Source: Candidatus Poribacteria bacterium (GTDB taxonomy: Bacteria; Poribacteria; WGA-4E; WGA-3G). Taken from it: a stretch of DNA of 64,000 nucleotides. The translations under genes and the position numbers were made by a program. Location: positions 39,809 through 103,808 of the forward strand of contig JAAXHL010000113.1 of the NCBI GenBank assembly GCA_012270865.1, written 5' to 3'. The notes under the pieces are model-generated. The model did no database searches and was not told the origin of the DNA. It was given only the letters and a program-made list of their open reading frames with translations. Of this stretch, positions 53,052 to 61,599 are shown piece by piece (position 1 is the first letter of the stretch; each line of letters begins with the position of its first letter).

Positions 53052-54542
53052 TTAATCTGAAAATCGTCTGAGGGTATCAACTTTCGGCGAATATCCTTCT
53101 GGGAACTGATCGCTCACGGAGCGTCCGTCTTGGAATAGTTGACCCGCATCTGGGTTCTCAGATTCTAATGGTGGTGGGAACTCTCGCCATCTATTACCGT
53201 CAAGGGGAAGTTCGTAACCGTCGTTGCGGAACCATTCAATCAATCGTTTTCGGTAGTTGGAGAGGGTCCTACCATACGCTGGATTTCCTGCGAGATTCCG
53301 TTCATCAAGCCTGCCCGGTAAACGTCTAATGAGCCACTCTTTTCGATCCGCAGCGGAGTAGATATATTTGTATTCGTCAGTCAAGAGCATATAGATACCT
53401 GTGCCTTCTTGCCCGAATTGACTGACGATAGCGTTCCGTTGTATCTCTCCGTTGGCGATAGCTGCGAGGTCAACACCGTCTCGGTCGTCTTGTTGTGGTA
53501 GGCCGGCGGCAGCAAGGCTGGTCGGTAGTACATCAACGAGACTCGTCGGTACATCGCACTGTGCCCCTGCTTCAAAACGTTCTGGGTATCGGACGAGCAA
53601 TGGGATCCGTGCAGCCGGATCAAGGAAAGAACGTTTGCCGTAGCAGTCGTAGTCGCCGAGCAATTCGCCGTGGTCAGAGGTGTAGACGATCAAGGTGTTA
53701 TCCAATTCGCCGACAGATTCGAGGTGGTCAAGGATTCGAGCAACCTGATAGTCAATGAAGGAGATCGTTGCATAGTAAGCGGCACGCATCGTGCGTAGAA
53801 GGTTCATGTCTCGTCCTTGGTCGCGGTATTTGTAGCGATTCTGGTGTCGGTTCCAGTAGGTATGTAGATGCTCATAATCGGGTGGTAAGAACGGGAGTGG
53901 CATTTCGACAGTGCGGTAGAGCCGATTCCACGGAACAGGCGACTCAAACGGTGGGTGCGGTTTAATGAAGCTGCTCCAACATAAGAACGGACGTTCAGTA
54001 TCGCGTTGAGAGAGGAATTGGAGTGTTCGGTCTCCGACCCACTGCGTATGGTGCAGACGTGCTGGCAGTTGCGAGGGTTGCGGGATATAGTAGTATTCGC
54101 TCCGTTCGCCGTGTGGTGCGACGACGTGCTCGTATCCGTTTTCTGCAAGGAACGCTGTGAAATCGTCAGGACCGGCACCCTCTTCGGAAAAGTCTCGCGT
54201 CTCAAATCCCCACATTTTTCGTCCTTGTGGTGTGAAATGCATCTTGCCGATACCGTGTGTTTGATAGCCTGCCTCGTTAAGCAGCTCCATCACAGAGGTG
54301 CGGTCTTGCGGCATTCCGGTGTTGCTTGTGGCCCCTGTCTGATGTGCCCATTGTCCGAGCAGGAAACTACAACGTGATGCGACGCACACAGGAGATGGAC
54401 AGTACGCCGAAGTGAAGCTCGTTCCGTCTTGCACAATTCGGTCTAACGCCGGTGTCTGGATAATAGGGTTGCCGAGTGCCCCGATCGTATCAGAACGCTG
54501 CTGATCGGTCATAAGAAAAAGGATATTGGGTTGTTTTGCCAT
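53052..54542 (-). CDS. sulfatase (formylglycine-dependent, CxASR type)
   Basis: The 496-residue sulfatase begins MAKQPNILFLMTDQQRSDT, the start chosen because the longer frame adds an unrelated leader. The activation site is CVASR with C53 and Ala in place of the usual Pro, a form recognised by anaerobic maturases but also by some FGEs. MTDQ (metal Asp), HGIGKMHFTPQG and VYTSDHGELLGDYDCYGKR are conserved. No signal peptide is visible. The two sulfatases in the window differ in motif and are only distantly related. The Shine-Dalgarno is AAAGGA. Confidence 0.93.
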   Translation of the reverse strand: MAKQPNILFLMTDQQRSDTIGALGNPIIQTPALDRIVQDGTSFTSAYCPSPVCVASRCSFLLGQWAHQTGATSNTGMPQDRTSVMELLNEAGYQTHGIGKMHFTPQGRKMWGFETRDFSEEGAGPDDFTAFLAENGYEHVVAPHGERSEYYYIPQPSQLPARLHHTQWVGDRTLQFLSQRDTERPFLCWSSFIKPHPPFESPVPWNRLYRTVEMPLPFLPPDYEHLHTYWNRHQNRYKYRDQGRDMNLLRTMRAAYYATISFIDYQVARILDHLESVGELDNTLIVYTSDHGELLGDYDCYGKRSFLDPAARIPLLVRYPERFEAGAQCDVPTSLVDVLPTSLAAAGLPQQDDRDGVDLAAIANGEIQRNAIVSQFGQEGTGIYMLLTDEYKYIYSAADRKEWLIRRLPGRLDERNLAGNPAYGRTLSNYRKRLIEWFRNDGYELPLDGNRWREFPPPLESENPDAGQLFQDGRSVSDQFPEGYSPKVDTLRRFSD

Positions 54543-55010
54543 GAGGTGTCCATTCCTTTCTTTGAAGCGTAGGTCGTGGTTTGTGTCTGAGGTATACGGA
54601 TAGCATAGCATTTTTTGAGGTAGAATGCAACCAATGTTTTTAATAGTTTTTGGTTGTCAGTTGTCAGTCCTCAGTTAAGAGGTGCTTTGATAAATCACCG
54701 TTCTGTTTGACGAAGGATATTTATAGTAGATTCCGTAATTATTTGCACGTGCGGGGACCGTAGGGACTGGGTAACCCAGCCCCTACTACTGAGGACTGTT
54801 AACTGACAACTGAGGATTTCTATGCAGGGTTATTTAGTTTAAAACAAATTGTCGGGTAGTCTGAATTTTTGGATTTCTTTTCAGTCCCGGTGCCCCTTCC
54901 CAGTAACGGGTGGGGACCCCGGTTAGAAACCGCACCTACCGGGCCTGGGGTGTCAAAATTGGATTAAAAAGTCGAAAATTAAATCGTCCTGGATTTCTAT
55001 GAATTTTCTG
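54543..55010. repeat. repeat-rich intergenic region
   Basis: No gene is present. A GGTTGTCAGTTGTCAGTCC block (54652-54670) and an inverted ACTGAGGACTG-ACTGACAACTGAGG block (54788-54815) flank a palindrome GTAGGG-CTGGGT/ACCCAG-CCCTAC (54760-54786). A separate GC-rich block with ACCCCGGTTAGAAACCGC and CTACCGGGCCTGGGG (54915-54952) follows. The first two may pair to form a large hairpin. Confidence 0.7.
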
Positions 55011-55039
55011 TTGACATCTGGTTGCCTGTATGGTATTAT
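55011..55039 (+). promoter_or_regulatory. sigma-70-type promoter for the small membrane protein
   Basis: -35 TTGACA (55011-55016), 17-bp spacer, -10 TATTAT (55034-55039). Confidence 0.8.
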
Positions 55040-55081
55040 TTCTACTGTTAACAGGGTGAAGGAATAATCTCTCTAATCCGC

Positions 55082-55297
55082 TTGGAAAAATATAAACCGA
55101 TGCAAAAATGGTATGAAAATAGAAAACTCCTAAATACGTTCATCGCTTTAATGTGTGTTAGTTTTATCGCCTATTTTTTCTTTGAATGGAGATGGGGGTT
55201 ACCTTTGACCTTGTGCACTGGGACAGCGATTATGGTGAGAGGTGTTGTAAAAATTACGATGCGAATGCGAAAAAGAAAAGGACGCAAGGAGAAATAG
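55082..55297 (+). CDS. small membrane protein, function unknown
   Basis: The 71-residue frame has two hydrophobic segments (about 18-34 and 40-53) and a strongly basic C-terminus (MRMRKRKGRKEK) that should stay in the cytoplasm. It starts at TTG 55082, or at ATG 55100 (MQKWYENRK); neither has a good Shine-Dalgarno. It is directly downstream of a strong promoter and upstream of the molybdoenzyme gene. I do not recognise the family. Confidence 0.5.
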   Translation: MEKYKPMQKWYENRKLLNTFIALMCVSFIAYFFFEWRWGLPLTLCTGTAIMVRGVVKITMRMRKRKGRKEK

Positions 55298-55446
55298 CAT
55301 TCAGCAGTCAGCGAAGAGGCAGGCGGTATATTATAACTCGCTTTTCAGAAGCACACACAGCTTGAAAGGAAGTGGAAAGCGGATATACGGAAACGGACAC
55401 GAAGACCTCAAACTTAGCTGACTGAACCGCAAGGAAAGTTAAAAAT

Positions 55447-56469
55447 ATGAAAAGACGAAAGTTCATAAAACTGAGTGCCATTAGTGCTGCGGGATTGGTT
55501 CTGCCCGTTCAAATGGGGTGTTCTGCTCCTTTCGTAAAGTTGGAAGGACAAACAGAAGCAGAACAACTTCTTAAACCGAGTACTTTTGTAACACCTAATG
55601 CTGATTTTTATGTCCTGCAGATCGGCGATCCGGCTAAACTTGACGGTAACGCATGGCGAATGGCTATTGTCCCTACCTTAATAGAAAAACGGATACTACC
55701 GTTGCAGCTTAAGGATATTACGGCAATGGAATCCGTTACGGTGACACGAACGCTAAAGTGTATCGGCGACCCGATCGGTACAGAACAGATGAGCAACGCT
55801 GAGTGGAAAGGTGCTCGACTGCGCGATCTGCTTGAGAAGGTCGGACCTAAACCGGAAGCGAAAGTGGTCGTTTTCCGATGTGCAGACGGTTACCATACGG
55901 CGATTCCGCTGGAGGACGCAATGCGAGAAGATACGCTCCTCGCTTATGAGATGAACGGTGTCCCGCTTCCGACAGAGCACGGTTTTCCGGTACGACTGCT
56001 TAATCCTGGTCACTACGGCACAAAGAATCCGAAATGGATAATGAGTATCCAATTGGCAGAAGAACACGAGAGTTACTGGGAAAAACGGGGTTGGGATCCG
56101 ATTGCGAACGTAAAACTCGCCACCGTCATCGGCACGCCGAGTGAAGGCGAAAATATTACTGGAGGCAAGGTCTACACAGTGAGCGGTGCGGCGTTTGATG
56201 CGGGGAACCACGGCGGTATCAAGAAAGTTGAAGTCAGTATTGATTACGGACAGACGTGGGAAGAAGCGGAAATCTGGGCACAAGACACACCACTCGCATG
56301 GGTGCTCTGGAAATGGGAGTGGCAGGTCCCTGAAAAGGCAGAGCCGGTCGAAATCTATGCAAGAGCGACGGCGAATAGTGGTCTCACACAAGACGAAATC
56401 GGTATCGAAGCGGATCCGGTCGGTGCAACGGGGTACCATATAATTGATGCCTCAATTGTGGTTGCATAA
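55447..56469 (+). CDS. sulfite-oxidase-family molybdoenzyme, Tat-like lipoprotein
   Basis: The 340-aa protein has an N-terminal RRKFIK, a Tat-type signal, and a lipobox-like QMGC (C25), so it may be a folded exported lipoprotein. The oxidoreductase domain has the molybdenum cysteine C105 (TLKCIGDPIG), PVRLLNPGHYGTKNPKWI around residue 180 and a C-terminal Ig-like dimerisation domain (VEVSIDYGQTWEEAEIW). It would oxidise sulfite or a related substrate, or act like YedY. MoaB (51022) supplies cofactor chemistry. The leader CCGCAAGGAAAGTTAAAA repeats that of the gene at 58936. Confidence 0.9.
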   Translation: MKRRKFIKLSAISAAGLVLPVQMGCSAPFVKLEGQTEAEQLLKPSTFVTPNADFYVLQIGDPAKLDGNAWRMAIVPTLIEKRILPLQLKDITAMESVTVTRTLKCIGDPIGTEQMSNAEWKGARLRDLLEKVGPKPEAKVVVFRCADGYHTAIPLEDAMREDTLLAYEMNGVPLPTEHGFPVRLLNPGHYGTKNPKWIMSIQLAEEHESYWEKRGWDPIANVKLATVIGTPSEGENITGGKVYTVSGAAFDAGNHGGIKKVEVSIDYGQTWEEAEIWAQDTPLAWVLWKWEWQVPEKAEPVEIYARATANSGLTQDEIGIEADPVGATGYHIIDASIVVA

Positions 56470-56559
56470 CATCAGGTGCGGGACGAGATATAGTAAAAGC
56501 CCGCAATTACTTATACACTCGTATTGTTGTGTGAATGTGTGAAGTTCGTTCTCACGGAG

Positions 56560-56586
56560 GCACAGGCTAACAGCCTATGCTACAAG
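56560..56586 (+). repeat. AGGCT/AGCCT hairpin repeat
   Basis: GGCACAGGCTAACAGCCTATG with an AGGCT-AAC-AGCCT hairpin; the same sequence (GGCACAGGCTAAAAGCCTA) is at 63983-64000, inside element E. It precedes the MFS start at 56617 and opens the frame artificially upstream. Confidence 0.65.
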
Positions 56587-56616
56587 TGTAAATATATTTT
56601 CGGATTCTACTATAAT

Positions 56617-57840
56617 ATGCGCCAACTCTGGTCAGGCAAGTTTTGGGTAACAAATACCACTAAAAGACTCCAGTTGTTTACAGTTTACCTCCCTGTCTTG
56701 CTAATTGACTTCGCTTTTAGTGGTATCATAACCAATACCTCCTTCTATACCAGTTATTTAGGACTCTCCTCAACTTTCTTAGGTGTGCTGAAGGCAGTTA
56801 TGACTGCCTTTTTTGTGGTACTTGCGATTCCGTTTGGGCGGTTGTCGGATCGGATAGAACGACGGTATGTGCTTTACGCGGCGTGCCTCGTGCTTGGTGC
56901 TGTGAGTATCGGGCTGCCGTACTGCCGAAATAGCACACACCTAATGTTTATCTTTCCCGGCATCGGTATCAGTATGGCGCTCTTCTGGCCCGCTTACGAG
57001 GCGTGGCTGGCTGAGCGAGAAGGTGAAGGAAAACTGATCCAACGGGTGATGCTTTTTAACATTTTCTGGAGCATTGGTGTCACTTTAGGACCAGCCTTCT
57101 CAAGTTATCTCTATGGTGATACGAGTCCATTCAGATCGTTCTATCTCGCAGCAATCTTGAGTTTTCTCACCTTGGTAACAATTGTAGTGAACAGTTTTGG
57201 AGCATCCGGTATTACCAAAACCTCTCCAACAGAACCCCCAGAAGTGCTTTATCCGCCGTTACCGGTTCGGACGACCTATCTTAATCTGGCGCGTTTTGCG
57301 AATTTTGCGTCGTGGTTTGTGCTCGGTGTATTACGCCGTTTGGCACCGAAACTGACCAAAGAGATCGGGATGCCTACATCAACATTCGGGAACCTGATGC
57401 TGACGCTTGGCGGTATCCAGACGTTATCGTTTCTTGTTCTCGGTACCGGTTATTCAACGCGATGGCACTACCGTTTCGCACCGATGTTTATCGTTCAGCT
57501 TTTAACAGTCCTGAGTTTCCTCGGAATATGGAGCGTTCAGAACACACCTTTGTGGACTTTTCTGTTTGGACTGATCGGCGTATCCGCTGCTTTCACCTAC
57601 TTCAGTAGCCTCTACTACGGGTTAGATCGGCACGCGGATAAGGGGAATAAGAGCGGATGGCATGAAGGGATATTGGGGTTAGGCATTCTGTTGGGACCGC
57701 TATTAGGAGGCGTTTTGGCGGATTCGCAGTTCGGTACACAGAGTCCGTATCTGCTCTGTGCGGTAGCAATCGCGATTGCTATTCTGGTGGAAATCTTTAT
57801 TTTATCGAAAAATACGGCATCTACAGAAGGTTCGCGGTAA
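56617..57840 (+). CDS. MFS transporter, unknown substrate
   Basis: The 407-residue protein has about 12 membrane segments, with the D-R motif loop FGRLSDRIERRY after segment 2 and GPAFSSYLYG, GILGLGILLGPLLGG later. I start at ATG 56617, because the longer frame would include a TATAAT-type stretch (56610-56615) and the hairpin repeat. No Shine-Dalgarno is evident, so the start is uncertain. The 3' end overlaps the convergent enolase-superfamily gene by 20 nt. The substrate is not predictable. Confidence 0.85.
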   Translation: MRQLWSGKFWVTNTTKRLQLFTVYLPVLLIDFAFSGIITNTSFYTSYLGLSSTFLGVLKAVMTAFFVVLAIPFGRLSDRIERRYVLYAACLVLGAVSIGLPYCRNSTHLMFIFPGIGISMALFWPAYEAWLAEREGEGKLIQRVMLFNIFWSIGVTLGPAFSSYLYGDTSPFRSFYLAAILSFLTLVTIVVNSFGASGITKTSPTEPPEVLYPPLPVRTTYLNLARFANFASWFVLGVLRRLAPKLTKEIGMPTSTFGNLMLTLGGIQTLSFLVLGTGYSTRWHYRFAPMFIVQLLTVLSFLGIWSVQNTPLWTFLFGLIGVSAAFTYFSSLYYGLDRHADKGNKSGWHEGILGLGILLGPLLGGVLADSQFGTQSPYLLCAVAIAIAILVEIFILSKNTASTEGSR

Positions 57841-58936
57841 TGTAATCTTCATCAGGTGTAACACCGAGTCCGGGTGCGTCTGGTACTGTTACGACGTGGT
57901 CGTGTATTTCGATGCCGTGTACTGCCATCGTTTGTAAAAAAGCGGGTGCGTTGAGTTCGGCGGGAAGTACGAGGTCCAAAGTTGAGAAGAGGTGAACACT
58001 GGCGATGAATCCGATACCGGCTTCCGTCAAGCCGCTACCGAGGAGTTCTAACGCGTTGGCTTCTGCGACATGGACACTCTTAAGACATTCCGCTAAGCCT
58101 CCAGATTTACATAGTTTCAAGACGACGGCATCGGCACATTCCAAGCGAGCGATCTTCGCCAGATCGTAGTAGGTAAAACAGCCTTCGTCGATAGCGATTG
58201 GAACCGGTGCATCACGCCGAACCCGCTGCATACCGAACCAATCTTGGCTTGCTACGGGTTGTTCCATACAGTAGACCTCTCGGATGTCTGTAATCCGTTG
58301 TAGCAATTCAAGCGCGTTAGACGGCGTGTAGGACTGATTTGCATCGATCCAGAGTTTCGCATCTGGTGCTGCTTCGTTCACGGCGCGGAGGCGTTCTTCA
58401 TCTGCTCCAGGTGTGCCAGCAACTTTTACTTTGAAACAGGAGCACGGAGCTAAGGCTTTCGCTTTGAGTGCCATGATTTCTGGTGTGTCAATGCTCAAGG
58501 CGTAGCTCAGCGGGAGCGTGTCGTGACGTTTGCCACCGAAAAGGGTATGTAGCGGGAGATCAAGGATACGTCCGCGTAGATCGTGCAACGCGATGTCTAC
58601 GGCTGCTTTAGCGAAGGGGTGTCCGTTGCTGACTGCCGGTTTCAACGCGTTATAGATGGCATCGTGGATTGCGTTGAGATTTAGTGGGTCCTTTCCGAGG
58701 AGCAGCGGCGCGATGTGGTGTCGGATCGTGGTTGTGATGGATTCGGTTGTTTCGTAGCTCCATGAAGGGAGCGCGCGTTGTTCTCCCCAGCCGATGTATC
58801 CGTCGTCTGTTGTGATTTTTACGAAGATGTGATCGCCTGCGGAGCCGGTATCGCCGACGAAACCTGTACCGATATTAAAAACATCCTTCATCCCGACAGC
58901 AGTCGGATAAACGTCTACGTGTGCTATTTTGCGCAT
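57821..58936 (-). CDS. enolase-superfamily enzyme, muconate-lactonizing subgroup
   Basis: The 371-aa barrel enzyme carries the MLE-type residues: K169 and K171 (KVKV), D198 (WIDANQS), E225 (MEQPV), D250 (AIDEG) and K274 (LKLCKSGG). The opposite lysine pair K171/K274 indicates the muconate-lactonizing group, which includes dipeptide epimerases, o-succinylbenzoate synthases and racemases. Substrate cannot be assigned. It differs from the gene at 24539, which has only the KxK side clearly. The leader CCGCAAGGAAAGTTAAAA is shared with 55447. Confidence 0.9.
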   Translation of the reverse strand: MRKIAHVDVYPTAVGMKDVFNIGTGFVGDTGSAGDHIFVKITTDDGYIGWGEQRALPSWSYETTESITTTIRHHIAPLLLGKDPLNLNAIHDAIYNALKPAVSNGHPFAKAAVDIALHDLRGRILDLPLHTLFGGKRHDTLPLSYALSIDTPEIMALKAKALAPCSCFKVKVAGTPGADEERLRAVNEAAPDAKLWIDANQSYTPSNALELLQRITDIREVYCMEQPVASQDWFGMQRVRRDAPVPIAIDEGCFTYYDLAKIARLECADAVVLKLCKSGGLAECLKSVHVAEANALELLGSGLTEAGIGFIASVHLFSTLDLVLPAELNAPAFLQTMAVHGIEIHDHVVTVPDAPGLGVTPDEDYITANLL

Positions 58937-59148
58937 GTATTTTAACTTTCCTTGCGGTTAAGTGGAAGTTTTAGATGTTTCACGTGTTCTTGTATGGCGT
59001 AGAAGAAACACCCAAGCAAAAACCCCTCCATTTCATTACGGGCTTACGGTTTTGTTTTTTGCCAATACAAGTCCCGCTATCATTTCCCAGTAGGAAGTTT
59101 CTACCGTATTTTAGCATAGGTGCCGCGTATTAATCAAAACAATTTCCG

Positions 59149-59177
59149 TTGACATCTTCGGCGTTATGGATTATAGT
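59149..59177 (+). promoter_or_regulatory. sigma-70-type promoter for the zinc-ribbon/KdgK operon
   Basis: -35 TTGACA (59149-59154), 17-bp spacer, -10 TATAGT (59172-59177), 45 nt before the ATG at 59223. Confidence 0.8.
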
Positions 59178-59222
59178 AATAGGTATTCGAGTTCCTGTAT
59201 ATCGTTGTGAAGGAAATATGTA

Positions 59223-59489
59223 ATGTTATTTGCGATTTTTGTGATTCTTATGCCCGCTACCATTTGGCTGATTCTGCATTTCATGTCTCGGTGGGAGAAT
59301 GATAGTGAATCAGATGGACCCACAGAACCGGTAGAGGTGTGCGCGATCTGTCAAGAGGAGTTTCCGATGACCCAACTGGTCGAGAAAGAGGTCGGCGAAT
59401 ACGGTAGAATTTACTGTTTCTGTGGACCATGTATTGAAAACCTTTATCAGGAATATCAGAACACAACAGACACCAAAATTGGAGAATGA
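59223..59489 (+). CDS. small membrane protein with zinc-ribbon-like cysteines
   Basis: The 88-residue protein has a hydrophobic N-terminal segment (3-23), an acidic linker, then CAICQEEFPM and YCFCGPCIENLY, giving two cysteine pairs suitable for one zinc. The Shine-Dalgarno is AAGGAAATA. It ends 3 nt before the KdgK-like gene, so both are translated from one message. No named family is recognised. Confidence 0.7.
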   Translation: MLFAIFVILMPATIWLILHFMSRWENDSESDGPTEPVEVCAICQEEFPMTQLVEKEVGEYGRIYCFCGPCIENLYQEYQNTTDTKIGE

Positions 59490-59492
59490 AAT

Positions 59493-60536
59493 ATGTATGA
59501 TTTGGTTACGTTTGGAGAAGCGATGATTCGTCTGACTTCCCCAGAGTTTATGCGTCTTGAAAATGCGACGACCTTATCAATTACTGCGGGTGGTGCGGAG
59601 ATGAACGTCGCTGTCAACGCTGCACAACTCGGACTGCGGACAGCATGGGTATCACGACTTGTAGATAACTGGTCCGGTCGCTATATTCGTAACAAAGGAC
59701 GAGAGCTCGGCGTGGACATGTCGAACATCGTCTGGGTGGATTTCGATGGGGTCGGTTTAGAACGAAATGGGTTCTATCACCTTGAAATGGGTGCCGGACC
59801 CCGTGCGAGTAGTGTAACTTATGACCGCGGATATTCTGCGATCTCCAAAGTACAACTCGGTGAAATTGATTGGGCATCTATCTTTAGCAACGCGCGGTGG
59901 TTCCACTTGAGTGGTATTACCCCAGCTTTGTCGGAATCCGCAGCTGCCGTTTCGGCAGAGGCACTTCAAGCGGCACGTGCAGCGGGTGTCAAAACCAGTT
60001 ACGACCTGAACTTCCGATCGAAGTTATGGAGTGCTGAGGAAGCACAAGCGGCGAACCGACCGATGATGGAACACGTCTCCGTTCTCATCGGTAATGAGGA
60101 AGATTTCGAGAAATCGCTCGGCTTCGCAGCGGAAGGGGCGACCGAATCCTACAGTAAACTGGAACCTGAAAGTTATAAGGCAGTCGCACAGCGTGTCAAA
60201 GACACTTTTCCGAACATCGAGATGATCGGGACGACGCTACGGGATGCGAAAACTGGTTGGCTCAACGACTGGCGGACGCTCCTCTTTGATGGTGAAGAAT
60301 TCTATTTGTCCCGTATCTATGAGAATTTGGAGTTAGTTGACCGTGTGGGTGGTGGTGATAGTTTCTCGTCTGGGTTAATCTATTGTCTGCTGAACGGAAA
60401 GTCGCCACAAGAGGCAGTCGATTTCGCGGGTGGATATTCCGCTTTGGCACACACGTTCCCCGGGGATTTCAACTGGGCAACCGTAGAAGAGGCAGAGAAA
60501 GCGATGCAAGCAGGGGGCGTGCGTATCAGTCGTTAA
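59493..60536 (+). CDS. kdgK: PfkB-family sugar kinase, 2-keto-3-deoxygluconate kinase-like
   Basis: The 347-aa ribokinase-fold protein begins MYDLVTFGEAMIRLTSPEFMR, with the signature 1 region AGGAEMNVAVNAAQLGLRTAWVSR and the catalytic D289 in RVGGGDSFSSG (usually GAGD). The closest match is KDG kinase, which phosphorylates KDG before aldolase cleavage. UxuA at 38049 makes KDG, so they may act in one pathway despite the distance. Other PfkB kinases are possible. The operon partner is the zinc-ribbon peptide. Confidence 0.85.
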   Translation: MYDLVTFGEAMIRLTSPEFMRLENATTLSITAGGAEMNVAVNAAQLGLRTAWVSRLVDNWSGRYIRNKGRELGVDMSNIVWVDFDGVGLERNGFYHLEMGAGPRASSVTYDRGYSAISKVQLGEIDWASIFSNARWFHLSGITPALSESAAAVSAEALQAARAAGVKTSYDLNFRSKLWSAEEAQAANRPMMEHVSVLIGNEEDFEKSLGFAAEGATESYSKLEPESYKAVAQRVKDTFPNIEMIGTTLRDAKTGWLNDWRTLLFDGEEFYLSRIYENLELVDRVGGGDSFSSGLIYCLLNGKSPQEAVDFAGGYSALAHTFPGDFNWATVEEAEKAMQAGGVRISR

Positions 60537-60548
60537 ACAGATAAAACT

Positions 60549-61538
60549 ATGGAAAAAATTCTTCTCTCTCCTATTTTTGAAAATACTGAGTTCGATACTG
60601 CGGAACGCCGAGCAGCATTGGCAGATTTGCAGCAACTTGGTGAGTTAAGTATCCATCCCCGGGAACTGACTGCGGAACACGCTGATGGCGTTATTGGCGT
60701 AATCGCAAGCGGAGTGCCCTTTCATGAAAGTTTCTATCAAGCGGCGGAATCCCTCCGAATTATTGCGCGTTGGGGTGTCGGATACGAAACCGTTAATGTA
60801 GACTTGGCGACCAAATGCGGAGTCATTGTTACGATTGCCCCTGAACATATAATGACAGTTGCTGAATATGCGATTGCACAGTGGTTCGCGACTATGAAAC
60901 GGGTTTACACGCTAAATAGAGCCTCCCACAGCGGGGATTTCGGACTTATCAAGACGCACGAGGTAATGGGTTCTACGCTCGGTCTGTACGGATTTGGTCG
61001 GATTGGGCAAGAGGTTGCACGCCGTGCGCGCCCACTTCTCGGTGAGCAAGGACGACTCCTTGTTTATGACGTTCGTCCGGACATCGCTGAACTCGCAGCG
61101 GAATTCGGTGCGGAGGCTGTTGATTCGCCGATAACCCTTTTTAAAGAGAGCGATACCATCTCTCTTCACCTATCCGGTGCAGATACTGTTGTCGGCTACG
61201 AGGAATTCTGCGCGATGAAACCACACGCCTCCCTTATCAACCCTTCGCGTGGAAACCTTGTTGATGATGCCGCAGCGAACCGCGCTGTCAGCGAAAATCG
61301 GCTATGGTATTATGTTGTGGACGACCCGGTTAACGGGACGCGGGCGATTCACAAAGATCATCCGCGTATCATCTGTACCAATCATAACGCTGGCATGACT
61401 GTTGAATCTGGTATTCGGTTGGATCTTCGGACGATTGAGCAGGTTACAGACGCGATTCAGGGGCGCGCACCGGCTTATGTCCTGAACCCAGAAGTGCTGG
61501 AGCATCCGAGGGTTAAGGCATTTATAAACGCTTCTTAG
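60549..61538 (+). CDS. D-isomer-specific 2-hydroxyacid dehydrogenase
   Basis: The 329-residue NAD-dependent enzyme has YGFGRIGQEVARRA (GxGxxG), the hallmark Arg in NPSRGNLVDD and the C-terminal HNAGMTVES with the catalytic His. The middle Glu lies near DDPVNGTRA. Members include D-3-phosphoglycerate and glyoxylate/hydroxypyruvate reductases. The substrate is unknown, although sugar-acid reduction would fit with the kinase upstream (12 nt gap). Confidence 0.9.
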   Translation: MEKILLSPIFENTEFDTAERRAALADLQQLGELSIHPRELTAEHADGVIGVIASGVPFHESFYQAAESLRIIARWGVGYETVNVDLATKCGVIVTIAPEHIMTVAEYAIAQWFATMKRVYTLNRASHSGDFGLIKTHEVMGSTLGLYGFGRIGQEVARRARPLLGEQGRLLVYDVRPDIAELAAEFGAEAVDSPITLFKESDTISLHLSGADTVVGYEEFCAMKPHASLINPSRGNLVDDAAANRAVSENRLWYYVVDDPVNGTRAIHKDHPRIICTNHNAGMTVESGIRLDLRTIEQVTDAIQGRAPAYVLNPEVLEHPRVKAFINAS

Positions 61539-61599
61539 TTTTGGAAAATCGTTGTCTCGTACCGCCAGATAGGGTTCGTTTGCAATCAGGAGACAAATT

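Noticed and set aside
54760..54786. GTAGGG palindrome as part of a tRNA
   Set aside because: There are no D, anticodon and T arms in a cloverleaf arrangement; it is a simple palindrome.
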